Part shown: in pieces, positions 19,121-27,734 of the stretch
How the letters are laid out: every line of letters begins with the position of its first letter
How positions within the stretch are numbered: the stretch's first letter is position 1
Source of the DNA: Comamonadaceae bacterium
GTDB taxonomy: Bacteria; Pseudomonadota; Gammaproteobacteria; Burkholderiales; Burkholderiaceae_C
Length of the DNA stretch: 64,000 nucleotides
Assembly (NCBI GenBank): GCA_947478725.1
Contig: CANJWZ010000016.1
Coordinates: 18,532-82,531 of the forward strand
Direction: 5' to 3'
The notes under the pieces: model-generated
The model's database searches: none
Seen by the model: the letters and a program-made list of their open reading frames with translations, nothing else
Told to the model about the DNA's origin: nothing
Made by a program: the position numbers and the translations under genes

Positions 19121-20074
19121 ATGTCGACTGACCAACTCGCGCCCCTGGTGGCTGACCTGCACCTGCTGACCGTGCTGGCCGCGACGAAAAGCTTTACCGA
19201 AACCGCCCGCCGTCTGGGAACGTCGAAAGCCTCTGTCAGCATGCGTATCAGCGAGCTGGAGCGCACAGCTGGCGTGTTGCTGGTGCGCCGCACCACACGC
19301 TCGGTAGGGCTGACCGAGGCCGGGCAGCAGCTGGTCACCGACATGCAGCCTGCGTTTGAGCGCATTGCAGGCAGTTACAGCGCAGCGCGGGACACGGTGG
19401 GCAAGCCGCGCGGCCTGGTGCGTGTCACGGCCCCTGTCGCTTTGGGCAGGCAACATCTGGCACCCATGGTGGCGGACTTTTTAAAGCACTTCCCGGAAAT
19501 TCATATTGAGCTGGAACTGACCGACCGCTTTGTGAACCTGGCCCATGAGGGTTTTGATCTGGCCATACGCCATGCCCATGTTGTGCCCGAAACGCACGTG
19601 GCCTGGGTGCTGTGCGACACACGGTCAGTGCTCGTGGCAAGCGCTGACTATCTGGCCCAGCGCGGCATACCCGAACACCCAAACGATTTGACAGCGCATG
19701 ACTGCCTGCTGTATTTGGGCGACCAGGCCGGTAGCTGGACATTTGCCAAAAACAGCAAAAAAAAACCGACGGAGCGGGTGGGCGTCAACATCCGTGGGTC
19801 GCTGAAAGCCAACAACAGCGAGGTGCTGCGCGACGCTATTTTGGCAGGACTGGGTATTGGCCTGCTGCCAGACTTCAGCTTACCCATCACCGCCAAGGCA
19901 CAGACCCGTCTGATCCGCGTGCTGCCAGACTGGCAGGTGCAGGGCTTTTTCGGTGACAAAATTTACGCGCTGCGGCCGTGGTCAGCCCAAGTGCCTAAGG
20001 CGGTGCAGTGCCTGGTGGAGCATCTGCGGGGCAGTTTTGCGCAGGGGTTTGGCTCTGCTGGCGCTGGCACATAA
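19121..20074 (+). CDS. LysR-family transcriptional regulator
   Basis: A 317-residue LTTR. The N-terminal winged helix-turn-helix is about residues 12-70 (LLTVLAATKSFTETARRLGT then SKASVSMRISELERTAG, VRRTTRSVGLTEAGQQL). The remainder is the periplasmic-binding-protein-like effector domain. The RRTTRSVGLTEAG form is typical of the large group that regulates neighbouring oxidoreductase genes. It is divergent from mmsA, with a dyad between them, so it is a candidate regulator of mmsA. The effector is unknown. Confidence 0.9.
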   Translation: MSTDQLAPLVADLHLLTVLAATKSFTETARRLGTSKASVSMRISELERTAGVLLVRRTTRSVGLTEAGQQLVTDMQPAFERIAGSYSAARDTVGKPRGLVRVTAPVALGRQHLAPMVADFLKHFPEIHIELELTDRFVNLAHEGFDLAIRHAHVVPETHVAWVLCDTRSVLVASADYLAQRGIPEHPNDLTAHDCLLYLGDQAGSWTFAKNSKKKPTERVGVNIRGSLKANNSEVLRDAILAGLGIGLLPDFSLPITAKAQTRLIRVLPDWQVQGFFGDKIYALRPWSAQVPKAVQCLVEHLRGSFAQGFGSAGAGT

Positions 20075-20083
20075 TCTCCCCCC

Positions 20084-20590
20084 ATGAGAGCCCGATTCAA
20101 ACCCAGCGTCACCGTTGCCGCCGTCATTGCCCAAGACTTTGATGGCATTCAAAAATTCTTGCTGGTCGAGGAAGAAACCCGCGACGGCCTCAAATTCAAC
20201 AACCCGGCGGGCCACCTGGATCCGGGTGAAAGCTTGCCGCAAGCCTGCGCACGTGAAACGCTGGAGGAAACTGCCTTTCACTTCATACCGACTGATGTGG
20301 TCGGCGTGTACATGTCGCGCTTTCAACGTGCCGGTGCAACCGAGCCCAGTGGGCAAGAAGACATCACCTACCTGAGGTTTGCATTTTGCGGCGAGCTGGG
20401 TGCTCATGTGGCGGGGCAGCCGCTGGACGAAGGCATAGTGCGGGCCGTGTGGCTGACAGCCGATGAGATTCGGGCCAGTACAGACAAGCATCGCAGCCCC
20501 TTGCTGCTCCAGTGCATGGAAGATTATTTGGCGGGGCAACGTTTCCCATTGGCATTGGTGACAACCGATGTCTCTGTGTTCGCGGGCTGA
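20084..20590 (+). CDS. NUDIX hydrolase
   Basis: A 168-residue pyrophosphohydrolase. The Nudix box GHLDPGESLPQACARETLEE runs from about residue 43 to 62, with the metal-binding REXXEE core intact; the usual glycine after EE is replaced by alanine (EETAF). The arrangement and size resemble NudJ-type (thiamine pyrophosphate/nucleotide) hydrolases of Burkholderiales, which often lie beside mnmA; here mnmA is 12 kb away. Substrate is not predictable. The start ATG is 9 bp after the LysR stop codon. Confidence 0.85.
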   Translation: MRARFKPSVTVAAVIAQDFDGIQKFLLVEEETRDGLKFNNPAGHLDPGESLPQACARETLEETAFHFIPTDVVGVYMSRFQRAGATEPSGQEDITYLRFAFCGELGAHVAGQPLDEGIVRAVWLTADEIRASTDKHRSPLLLQCMEDYLAGQRFPLALVTTDVSVFAG

Positions 20591-20636
20591 TGCCGATGCC
20601 CGCCCCGTTGACGACTGCCATCACCTGAGTACTGCC

Positions 20637-21458
20637 ATGCCCACTGAGACGCTGCTGACTTACCTGTTCGTACCCGGTGACCGACCGGAGCGCTTTGCCA
20701 AAGCGGTGGCCTCGGGCGCCGACCGCGTCATCATTGATCTTGAAGACGCGGTAGCGCCCGCCAACAAAGCAGCAGCGCGCAGCACCATTGCCGAATGGCT
20801 ACAAAGCAACAGCGACCAGATTGACAAGGTGCTGATTCGCATCAACGATGCAGCAACCGCCTGGCATGCCGGCGACCTGGCTTGGGCCCAGGCGGTGCAA
20901 GCCACATGTGTGATGCTGCCCAAATGCGAAGCAGCAGATCAGGTGGCAGCGGTACTGGCCTGTTTGCCGCCCCATGCCAGCGTCGTGCCGCTGATAGAAA
21001 GTGCGCGCGGCCTGGTGGCGGTGTACGACATCGCCAATGCAACCGGCGTTACACGGCTGGCCTTCGGCTCGCTGGACTATATGGTGGACATGGCTGTCGA
21101 TTCCGGCAGTCTGGCGCTGGACCATGCGGCCACACAAATCGCGGTGGCATCGCGTGCTGCCGGACTGGTATCGCCGATAGCGGGCGTGACGCCCGACCTG
21201 GACCCGGCCCGTGTCACGGCAGACATGCGGCAGGCTAAAAGCCTGGGCTTCGGTGCCAAGATGTGCATTCACCCAACGCAGCTTGCCGCCGTCCTCGCAG
21301 CGCTCGCCCCCACGGCGGCTGAAGTGGCCTGGGCAGAACGGGTGATTCAGGCCTGGGCGGCATCTGGCAGCGGTGCCATACAGCTGGACGGCAAAATGGT
21401 CGATCGCCCCGTTGTACTGAAGGCCGAGCGCATCATGCTGCTGGCTTCACGCCCATAG
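20637..21458 (+). CDS. CitE-like CoA ester lyase (HpcH/HpaI aldolase family)
   Basis: A 273-residue TIM-barrel lyase of the CitE/malyl-CoA lyase group, which cleaves or hydrolyses (S)-malyl-, citramalyl- or beta-methylmalyl-CoA-type esters. Motifs: YLFVPGDRPERFAKAV, IIDLEDAVAP (metal and CoA region), VLIRIND, VVPLIESARGLVAVYDI (metal-binding Glu), FGSLDYMVDM, KMCIHPTQLAAV. The frame is open further upstream, but ATG 20637 gives the family N-terminus. No partner citrate-lyase subunits (CitD/CitF) are near, so this is a stand-alone member. The exact substrate is uncertain. Confidence 0.83.
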   Translation: MPTETLLTYLFVPGDRPERFAKAVASGADRVIIDLEDAVAPANKAAARSTIAEWLQSNSDQIDKVLIRINDAATAWHAGDLAWAQAVQATCVMLPKCEAADQVAAVLACLPPHASVVPLIESARGLVAVYDIANATGVTRLAFGSLDYMVDMAVDSGSLALDHAATQIAVASRAAGLVSPIAGVTPDLDPARVTADMRQAKSLGFGAKMCIHPTQLAAVLAALAPTAAEVAWAERVIQAWAASGSGAIQLDGKMVDRPVVLKAERIMLLASRP

Positions 21459-21548
21459 CGTTCCAAGCGGCGGCGGAGCTGATCGCTTGCGCTTACGGTA
21501 GGCTGACACGGCGTTTTGACAGAGAAAATCTGTTTTTACGCCAGCAAT

Positions 21549-21600
21549 AAGGCTGCAGGCCAAAGAATTTCTGGGCTAGATGCTATTTAATAAATAGCAC
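21549..21600 (-). repeat. Dispersed intergenic repeat, copy B
   Basis: Read on the minus strand: GTGCTATTTATTAAATAGC, about 20 variable bases, then TTTGGCCTGCAGCCTT, the same order as copy A. It lies between the convergent ends of the CitE-like gene and the orf54-crtB end of the photosynthesis superoperon. Confidence 0.7.
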
Positions 21601-21638
21601 AGCAATCGCTTTTAAAACCGTGTGACCCGTGTCGACGC

Positions 21639-21803
21639 TCAGTCAGCTTCGCTTGTGGGTTTGGGTGGGTTGGCCTGCTTGTCGCGCTCTTTCGTTCGAC
21701 GCTGCTCCTGCGCCACGTCGTGCAGTTGCCACCACACAAACCCGGCACCCGCCGCCACCAAAAGAGCCACCTTCACAGCCATCAAGGTGTCGGTAGACGT
21801 CAT
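21639..21803 (-). CDS. Small single-span membrane protein downstream of crtB
   Basis: A 54-residue frame starting ATG 21803, 9 bp after the crtB stop, ending TGA 21639-21641. The N-terminal third (MAVKVALLVAAGAGFVWWQL) is a good membrane span; the rest is charged (QEQRRTKERDKQA), so the likely topology is one anchor with a cytosolic tail. It is the last gene of the bchF-to-crtB superoperon. I do not recognise it. Its position suggests a role beside carotenoid or photosynthetic membrane assembly, but this is only inference. Confidence 0.6.
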   Translation of the reverse strand: MTSTDTLMAVKVALLVAAGAGFVWWQLHDVAQEQRRTKERDKQANPPKPTSEAD

Positions 21804-21812
21804 GCGCTGGCC

Positions 21813-22997
21813 TCAGCGGGTCGAGTCGTTCGGGACAACTGGTTTGACCGGGTGACCATGGGATTTGGCATAGGCCAGGAAATCAGCTTGTGCCTTCGCC
21901 TCGGCAAGCGCAGCGTCAGCCCGTGCCATTCGCTCGAACAGTTCTGCCGTCCAGCGGGCGCGCTCGTCAAAGCTGCGGCGGGCCGGCTGGTTTGGCTCGG
22001 CCGGTACATCGCCGGGCGGCAACTTGGCCGACTGCACCAAAAACTGGTTGGCGGGCAGCGCTGCAAAGTGATGCGTCGGGTCGGCGGGGGCCACCAGGGC
22101 TGCGCCGCTGGCACGGACCAACAAAGCCAGCTTGCGTTTACCCGATACCACCGCACGGTGGTTGACCGAGTCCATCCCGATTTTTTCAAGCTCGCGGCCA
22201 ATTTCGGCGTACACCAGACGGGCCGCGCGGATGGCGGGGCGGCAGTCGCGCGGCAACTGGCCAATGCCGTGTTCGGAGCGCTGGTACAGCACATCAGCGG
22301 CTTTGATCAAGCGATCAATCACGCTGGCAATGCGGTTATCAAAGACTGGGTTTTGCAGCCACGCATCAGGGTCGAGCCCAGCCTCGCGCATCCAGGCCAA
22401 GGGCAAATACAGCCGGCCAAATCGGGCATCTTCGCCAACGTCACGCGCAATGTTGGTCAGTTGCATCGCCACGCCCAGATCACAGGCGCGCGCCAGTGCC
22501 TGCTCGCCGCGTGTTCGCATGACCACGGCCATCATCGCCCCGACACTGCCTGCCACCCGAGCGCCGTAGGCCTCCAGGTCTTCAATGGTTTCGTAGCGGC
22601 GACCCTCGGCGTCCCACTCAAAGCCTTCCAGCAGGGCCGCGACCAATTCCAGCGGCAAATCAAACTCACGCACCACAGCGGCGAGCGCCCGGTCGGGCTC
22701 GTACGCCATCGGGTCGTCTGCGTATATCCGGCGCAAACGTTCATTGAGCGCGGCCAGCGCCGTCACGCGGTCGTCGCTGAAGTCGATCGCATCGTCGGCC
22801 ACGCGGCAAAAGGCATACAGCGCAATGGCCGGGCCACGCACGCGGCTGGGCAACAACCGTGAAGCAGCAAAAAACGTTTTGGAGCCACCGCGCATCAGCT
22901 CCTCACACGCTTCGTAGTCAAAGCCGTGCTTGGCCTGCGACTGCGCCGCAACGCCGGGCTCGGAAGGGATGACGACGGAAGGCTGTGCGTCAGGCAT
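21813..22997 (-). CDS. crtB: Phytoene synthase
   Basis: A 394-residue enzyme that condenses two geranylgeranyl diphosphates to phytoene, the first carotenoid step. It has the squalene/phytoene synthase signatures: SKTFFAASRLLP, the first Asp-rich motif CRVADDAIDFSDD (about residues 64-76), ARVAGSVGAMM, and the second Asp-rich motif LTNIARDVGEDARFGRLYLP. It is longer than typical CrtB (about 340 residues), with a C-terminal extension rich in Ala and Glu. It follows crtI by 5 bp. Confidence 0.95.
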   Translation of the reverse strand: MPDAQPSVVIPSEPGVAAQSQAKHGFDYEACEELMRGGSKTFFAASRLLPSRVRGPAIALYAFCRVADDAIDFSDDRVTALAALNERLRRIYADDPMAYEPDRALAAVVREFDLPLELVAALLEGFEWDAEGRRYETIEDLEAYGARVAGSVGAMMAVVMRTRGEQALARACDLGVAMQLTNIARDVGEDARFGRLYLPLAWMREAGLDPDAWLQNPVFDNRIASVIDRLIKAADVLYQRSEHGIGQLPRDCRPAIRAARLVYAEIGRELEKIGMDSVNHRAVVSGKRKLALLVRASGAALVAPADPTHHFAALPANQFLVQSAKLPPGDVPAEPNQPARRSFDERARWTAELFERMARADAALAEAKAQADFLAYAKSHGHPVKPVVPNDSTR

Positions 22998-23002
22998 CGG
23001 CT

Positions 23003-24589
23003 CTAGGCAGTTTTTGCGTTTTGAATTTCAGGCACCACCGTTTGCAGGGCCTTGGCTGACATCAGCACGCCGGGCATACCCGCACCGGGGTGCGTGCTGG
23101 CACCGACCATGAACAGGTTTTCAATGTCTTCGCTGCGGTTGTGTGGCCTGAACCAGGCGCTTTGCAGCAGCAAGGGCTCCAGCCCGAAGGCCGCGCCCTT
23201 GTAAGACAACAAGTCATCCTTAAAGTGCTGCGGTGTCATGACATGCGAGGTCGCAATGTGCTGGCTCAGCCCAGGCAGCAGGGTTTCTTCAAGCCGCTTG
23301 CACACTGCCTGACGGTACGGCTCAGCTTGCGTCGCCCAGTCGGTGCCACTGTCCAGGTGTGGCACCGGGGCCAGCACGTAAAAGCAGTCGCAACCGGCAG
23401 GAGCCACCGATGGGTCAGTGGCTGTCGGGCGGTGCAGGTACAAACTGAAGTCGTCGGTCAACTTGTGGTTTTTAAAAATATCGGTGAGCAAACCTTCGTA
23501 GCGCGGGCCCAACACCATGGTGTGGTGCGGCACGTCAGGGTATTGTTTGTTCGTCCCAAAATACCAGACAAACAGGCTCATCGAATGCTTGCCATTTTCG
23601 ATTTTCTTGTCTGTCCAATGACGACGGTGTTCAGGCGCAATCAGGTTTTTATAGGTCCATGAGGTGTCCGAGTTGCACACCACAATGTCGGCGGCCAGTG
23701 CTTCGCCGTTGGCCAACTCAACACCTATCGCACGGCCACCTTCAACCACAATTTTGCGCACTTCGGCGTTGTAACGCACGGGCACATCACGCTCGGTCAG
23801 CAGCTCGACCATGCCCTGAATGATCGCGCCCGTACCGCCCATGGCTGAATACACGCCGAAGCGCCGCTCAAGTGCATTGATCAGGCTGTAAACACCCGTG
23901 ACGGAGAAGGGATTGCCGCCAATCAGCAGGGTTTGCAGACTCATGGCCATGCGCAGTTTGGGGTGCTTGAGGTAACTCGACACCAGCCCGAACATGGTGC
24001 GCCAAGCCTTCATTTTCATCATGGCGGGCAGCGCTGCCACCAGATCGCCGATGCTGTCAAAGGCCTTGCAGCCCAGTGTTTCAAAGCCCAGTTGGTAGCA
24101 CTTGTCTGCCTCTTTGACAAATCGGTCAAAGCCTGGTCCGTCTTCCGGGCTGATGCGCATCACTTCGGCCCGCATGCGATCAGGGTCGCCGTTGTAGTCA
24201 AAGTGGGTGCCATCGTGAAACCGGACCCGGTAAAACGGGTCCATCAGGCGCAACTCAACATCGTCGGCAAAGGTTTTGCCGCACAGCGCCCACAGTTCTT
24301 CAAACAAAAACGGCACCGTGACAATGGTAGGCCCGCCGTCAAAAGTAAAACCGTCCTGCCTGCGAACATAACCGCGACCGCCGGGGCCATCGAGCTTTTC
24401 CAGAACGGTAACCTTGTAGCCCATCGCGCTGAGCCGAATCGCGGCAGCCAGGCCTCCGAAGCCAGACCCCACCACAATAGCTGTTTGCTCGCCCGCCGGG
24501 CCTGAGCCAGAACCTTGAGCCACAAAGCCTGCGGAGGGTACCGCGGTCACCAAATTAAGCGGTGAAAAAGGTGAACCAGTCGTCGACAT
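23003..24589 (-). CDS. crtI: Phytoene desaturase
   Basis: A 528-residue FAD flavoprotein that introduces three or four double bonds into phytoene (neurosporene or lycopene), giving the precursor of spheroidene- or spirilloxanthin-type carotenoids. The dinucleotide fold is AIVVGSGFGGLAAAIRLSAMG (about 37-57), followed by EKLDGPGGRGYV; the C-terminal FAD motif is GASTHPGAGMPGVLMSAK. The frame is open upstream to 24757, but that stretch reads as out-of-frame puhE, so I chose ATG 24589. Gaps to puhE (10 bp) and crtB (5 bp) show cotranscription. The number of desaturation steps cannot be read from sequence. Confidence 0.94.
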   Translation of the reverse strand: MSTTGSPFSPLNLVTAVPSAGFVAQGSGSGPAGEQTAIVVGSGFGGLAAAIRLSAMGYKVTVLEKLDGPGGRGYVRRQDGFTFDGGPTIVTVPFLFEELWALCGKTFADDVELRLMDPFYRVRFHDGTHFDYNGDPDRMRAEVMRISPEDGPGFDRFVKEADKCYQLGFETLGCKAFDSIGDLVAALPAMMKMKAWRTMFGLVSSYLKHPKLRMAMSLQTLLIGGNPFSVTGVYSLINALERRFGVYSAMGGTGAIIQGMVELLTERDVPVRYNAEVRKIVVEGGRAIGVELANGEALAADIVVCNSDTSWTYKNLIAPEHRRHWTDKKIENGKHSMSLFVWYFGTNKQYPDVPHHTMVLGPRYEGLLTDIFKNHKLTDDFSLYLHRPTATDPSVAPAGCDCFYVLAPVPHLDSGTDWATQAEPYRQAVCKRLEETLLPGLSQHIATSHVMTPQHFKDDLLSYKGAAFGLEPLLLQSAWFRPHNRSEDIENLFMVGASTHPGAGMPGVLMSAKALQTVVPEIQNAKTA

Positions 24590-24599
24590 CAACGCCCCA

Positions 24600-25385
24600 T
24601 CAATCTGCCGCCCCAGAAGTGACGAGTGGCGTGCGGTTGCGCATGGCCCAGCGCCACAAGGCCGTTGAAGGCAAGGGCAGTACCAGGAGAAAATGCTCCA
24701 AAATCGCCATGGCCAGCATACTGCCAACCAGTAACAAACCCGCTGTTTCGGCCGCATTCGTATCGATGTTCATGACACGCAAGCCCATCGAAACGAGAAC
24801 CAGCGTCGCCAAAATAATCGACACGGGTAAAAACGCATTCATGGGGCGCCGTTTGAAGTAGCTGCCCATGTAGACAAGGTGAGCCGGCAAAAATTCTTCC
24901 GACAAGTTGCGAACACCAAAAAACAGGTTCAGTTTCGCACTGGTGCGCATCACCCACAGCACCAGGAAGGTCCACAGGCCGACCTGATTGGCCGCATTCC
25001 ATGTGATGGCGGCAATGAGTGCGCCGCCCACCAGAATACCCAGCTCGTGCCACAAAATAGCAGCGACTGCCTGGGTAAAGCGCGGCCAGCCGCTTGGAGC
25101 AGTGCATGCGGTCTGGCGGGGGCCCGTCAACCAGCCGGTTAAAAAGGTCAGCTCATGCCAGCCCCACACCAGCAAGGCGCAGGTGAAGGCGCAGTAGGCG
25201 TTCACCACGCTCAAGGTCGCGGCTGTGTGCGACAAGCCATAAAGCGCAGTCAGGGCCAGCAGGGTCGAGATCGACACGCTCCACCGAAAGGTGGTGCGTG
25301 ACATACCGTTAAGCAGCAACACAACGCCGGTGGAGAACCACCAGACAAAGATGGCAAACAGAACAGGAAAAATGAGATTCAGCAC
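24600..25385 (-). CDS. puhE: Putative photosynthetic complex assembly protein PuhE
   Basis: A 261-residue integral membrane protein with about seven hydrophobic segments. The block MRTSAKLNLFFGVRNLSEEF followed by LPAHLVYMGSYFKRRPMNAF is the hallmark of PuhE. In Rhodobacter, loss of PuhE alters reaction-centre/LH1 assembly and bacteriochlorophyll supply; its biochemical activity is unknown. It lies between acsF (54 bp gap) and crtI (10 bp), the standard puh neighbourhood with carotenoid genes appended. Confidence 0.9.
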   Translation of the reverse strand: MLNLIFPVLFAIFVWWFSTGVVLLLNGMSRTTFRWSVSISTLLALTALYGLSHTAATLSVVNAYCAFTCALLVWGWHELTFLTGWLTGPRQTACTAPSGWPRFTQAVAAILWHELGILVGGALIAAITWNAANQVGLWTFLVLWVMRTSAKLNLFFGVRNLSEEFLPAHLVYMGSYFKRRPMNAFLPVSIILATLVLVSMGLRVMNIDTNAAETAGLLLVGSMLAMAILEHFLLVLPLPSTALWRWAMRNRTPLVTSGAAD

Positions 25386-25439
25386 GCTCAGCTCAAATAC
25401 GAGAAGTCTGATGGTGTTAGGAGGCGCGCCAGGCAGTTC

Positions 25440-26549
25440 TTACCAGACCGGCTGCATGCGGATTTGCGCCGGCAGTTCATGATGCTTCATGGGCAGCAGG
25501 TACAGGCGGACAAAGGTCAGTGCGCCGACCGCGCCCCAGTAGACCTGCTTGAGCCAGCCCAGCGGCCCGCCCTTCGCTTTGGCCGCGTTGATGCCGGTTT
25601 GTGCTTCAAAAAGCCGAAGCATGCCTGCGCGGAAGGCAGGGTGGTCAATGTCAAGTGACACCGGAAACACCTGTTTGGTGATCTCGTTGGTGATGCGAAA
25701 CACCTCGTAGTCATACGCTGTCGGGTCCAGCCCCATGGCCGCCTTGAGCTCCGGCCGGGTGTGGTCTCGCACGTACATGGTGCCGTAAACCGCCAGCAGA
25801 AAAAACCGGATCCACAACACATTCAAACCCTTGAGTAAATGCGGCTGGGCTCGCATGATGAGCGCAAACGATTCTCCATGACGAAACTCGTCATTGCACC
25901 AGCGCTCAAACCACCTGAAGATCGGGTGAAACCGCTTGTCAGGGTTGCGCTCGAGCTGCCTGAAGATCGTGATGTAGCGGGCGTAACCGATTTTTTCGCT
26001 CAGGTAGGTGGCGTAAAAAATATATTTGGGTTTGAAGTAGGTGTAGGCCTTGGTGCGCTTCAAATCACCCAAATCAAGCCCCAGACCAAAATCCTTCAGC
26101 GACTGGTTGATGAAACCCGCGTGGCGAGATTCGTCACGTGCCATGTAGCGCATCAACGCCTTGATATCGGGGTTGGTGACGTTCTTTTGAATCTCGTTAT
26201 ACAAAATACAACCCGAGAATTCAGAGGTCAAAGAGCTGATTAAAAACTCGATAAATTCCTGCCGCAATTCAGGCGAAACTTTTGAAAAATGCTCAGCCAC
26301 TTCAACCGCAAACTCGGGCGTGCGCTGAAAGTGGTCGTGGTTGTTATCGCCCTCGTACTCGGCCAGCATGGTGTCCCATTCGGCCCGCAGGGAGGACACA
26401 TCAATGCGGTCCATCGCTTCGAAATCAGTCGTGTAAAAGCGGGGGCTGAGCAGCGTGTCCTGCTTGGCCTGAAGCGCAGCGTCCGCAGAGCTGATGGCTA
26501 CAGTTGAGTTGGTGGCGGATGCTTGCATGATGCTGTCCTGAATTGACAA
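25440..26549 (-). CDS. acsF: Aerobic Mg-protoporphyrin IX monomethyl ester oxidative cyclase
   Basis: A 369-residue diiron enzyme that forms the isocyclic E ring, giving divinyl-protochlorophyllide with O2. Diiron ligands are visible: Glu in [13 protein letters not shown], the ERH-type motifs [11 protein letters not shown] and [13 protein letters not shown]. Its presence means bacteriochlorophyll can be made with oxygen; the anaerobic radical-SAM cyclase BchE is not in this window. It lies between puhC (12 bp) and puhE. The start is ATG 26549, with no better alternative. Confidence 0.96.
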   Translation of the reverse strand: MSIQDSIMQASATNSTVAISSADAALQAKQDTLLSPRFYTTDFEAMDRIDVSSLRAEWDTMLAEYEGDNNHDHFQRTPEFAVEVAEHFSKVSPELRQEFIEFLISSLTSEFSGCILYNEIQKNVTNPDIKALMRYMARDESRHAGFINQSLKDFGLGLDLGDLKRTKAYTYFKPKYIFYATYLSEKIGYARYITIFRQLERNPDKRFHPIFRWFERWCNDEFRHGESFALIMRAQPHLLKGLNVLWIRFFLLAVYGTMYVRDHTRPELKAAMGLDPTAYDYEVFRITNEITKQVFPVSLDIDHPAFRAGMLRLFEAQTGINAAKAKGGPLGWLKQVYWGAVGALTFVRLYLLPMKHHELPAQIRMQPVW

Positions 26550-26561
26550 GTAAATGAGCGC

Positions 26562-27050
26562 TTAGCGGTTGGCCTGTGGCTGCATGGTCAGAAACGGCAC
26601 GAACACCGCAGCGTTGGTGGGGCCAAATGATTCTAAGTCGACACGCTGGCCAGACACAGGATCGAACAGGGTTAACCGACCGTCAGTACGGGAAATAAGC
26701 TTGAAAGGCTGCTCCGAGCCGATTTTGCGTGCCGTGCGGTCCCGGGTCAGCGCGCGCAGTGCACCGCGAAAGAACCCTTGCTCACCTGTGACAGTGGTCA
26801 GCAACTGTCCTGTTTCACCGTCAATCACCGCCACCCCTCCACCCGGACTGTCTTCAAAGCGAAGCAGCCTTTCGGTGATGGTGGCTGCGGCCAGTTGATC
26901 CGGGCCATTGCCCGTGATGCGAACCAGAGCCACAGCTCCAAGGGTGAACACCAGTAAGCCAGCGACAGACCAGAGTACCCAGCGCGGAAAGGTGTCAGTC
27001 GTGCGTGTCGGCATGGGATTTGAAAGGGCTGAACTGGACATGTTCATCAA
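26562..27050 (-). CDS. puhC: Photosynthetic complex assembly protein PuhC
   Basis: A 162-residue protein with one N-terminal membrane span (VLWSVAGLLVFTLGAVAL, about residues 26-43) and a periplasmic domain containing RFEDSPGGGVAVIDGETGQ, FFRGALRALTRDR and LTLFDPVSGQRVDLESFGP. These blocks identify PuhC, which assists reaction-centre/LH1 organisation in purple bacteria. The gap to puhB is 6 bp and to acsF 12 bp. Confidence 0.9.
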   Translation of the reverse strand: MMNMSSSALSNPMPTRTTDTFPRWVLWSVAGLLVFTLGAVALVRITGNGPDQLAAATITERLLRFEDSPGGGVAVIDGETGQLLTTVTGEQGFFRGALRALTRDRTARKIGSEQPFKLISRTDGRLTLFDPVSGQRVDLESFGPTNAAVFVPFLTMQPQANR

Positions 27051-27056
27051 ATAGTT

Positions 27057-27734
27057 TTACTGTAAAGCGTTAGTTTGGCAATAAGCAGCGTTGGCACTGC
27101 CCGACTCGCGCGGCGTCTGCACCAGCACACTGGTTTTACCGCTAGCTTCGGTCCAGGCTTTCTGCAGCATGGCTGCAAGGGCCTGCGCGTCTGCAATGCA
27201 ACGAAGCATGGGTTCTGGCTTGGCCAGTCGCCAAGGCCGTGCGTGGGGCCACAAATTCAGCCAGCCAATCCGGTCGCCACCGCTCAAGGCCAAAGGAATG
27301 TCGCCAAACCCTTTGCCGGTCAGCAAAAGGCCAGCGGTTTCAATCCGCTTAAGGGGTAAATTGAAGGTGAGCGTCAGCACAATGCCGATGCGCATCACGA
27401 TGCGCTGATCGGTCAATGTGTAGGCCGTGGTGCGTGCCGTCAGCCAGGCCAAGATACCCAGCGCGGCCATGGCCGTCAAGCCCAGTGCTGCCACCAGCAA
27501 TATGCCGGCCAAGACGGTCAAGGCCGGCTCGTCCGATGAATACAGGTAAGAACCTCTGGCGAACATCAGCACCAGAAAATACACGGCTGCTTTTTTCAGG
27601 TGAAAAACCCGTACCGCGAGGTCAGAAAAATCTGGCGCGCCTTGCCACAAAATGCTTTCGCCTTTGGGCAAGGGCTCGGGTAGGCCGTAAGCCGCTTCAA
27701 ACTCGTGCTCGTGGCCGTTGCTTTGAACCTTCAC
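27057..27734 (-). CDS. puhB: Photosynthetic complex assembly protein PuhB
   Basis: A 225-residue membrane protein with a PH-like/DUF domain. EPLPKGESILWQGAPDFSDL precedes three hydrophobic stretches, with YTLTDQRIVMRIGIVLTLTF and PLKRIETAGL after them, all typical of PuhB, a reaction-centre assembly factor. It begins inside the puhA stop region (4-bp overlap), indicating coupled translation. Confidence 0.92.
   Translation of the reverse strand: MKVQSNGHEHEFEAAYGLPEPLPKGESILWQGAPDFSDLAVRVFHLKKAAVYFLVLMFARGSYLYSSDEPALTVLAGILLVAALGLTAMAALGILAWLTARTTAYTLTDQRIVMRIGIVLTLTFNLPLKRIETAGLLLTGKGFGDIPLALSGGDRIGWLNLWPHARPWRLAKPEPMLRCIADAQALAAMLQKAWTEASGKTSVLVQTPRESGSANAAYCQTNALQ

Noticed and set aside
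20637..21458. CitE-like gene as part of the catabolic region
   Set aside because: It would suit a citramalyl-CoA-type pathway, but it lies 26 kb away, on the other side of the photosynthesis segment, so linkage is not supported.
21720..22862. 380-codon ORF antisense to crtB
   Set aside because: Covers crtB almost exactly in antisense; CrtB motifs on the minus strand are unequivocal.
24590..24757. 56-residue N-terminal extension of crtI
   Set aside because: It overlaps the puhE coding end in another frame and lacks family similarity; ATG 24589 precedes the FAD fold at a normal distance.
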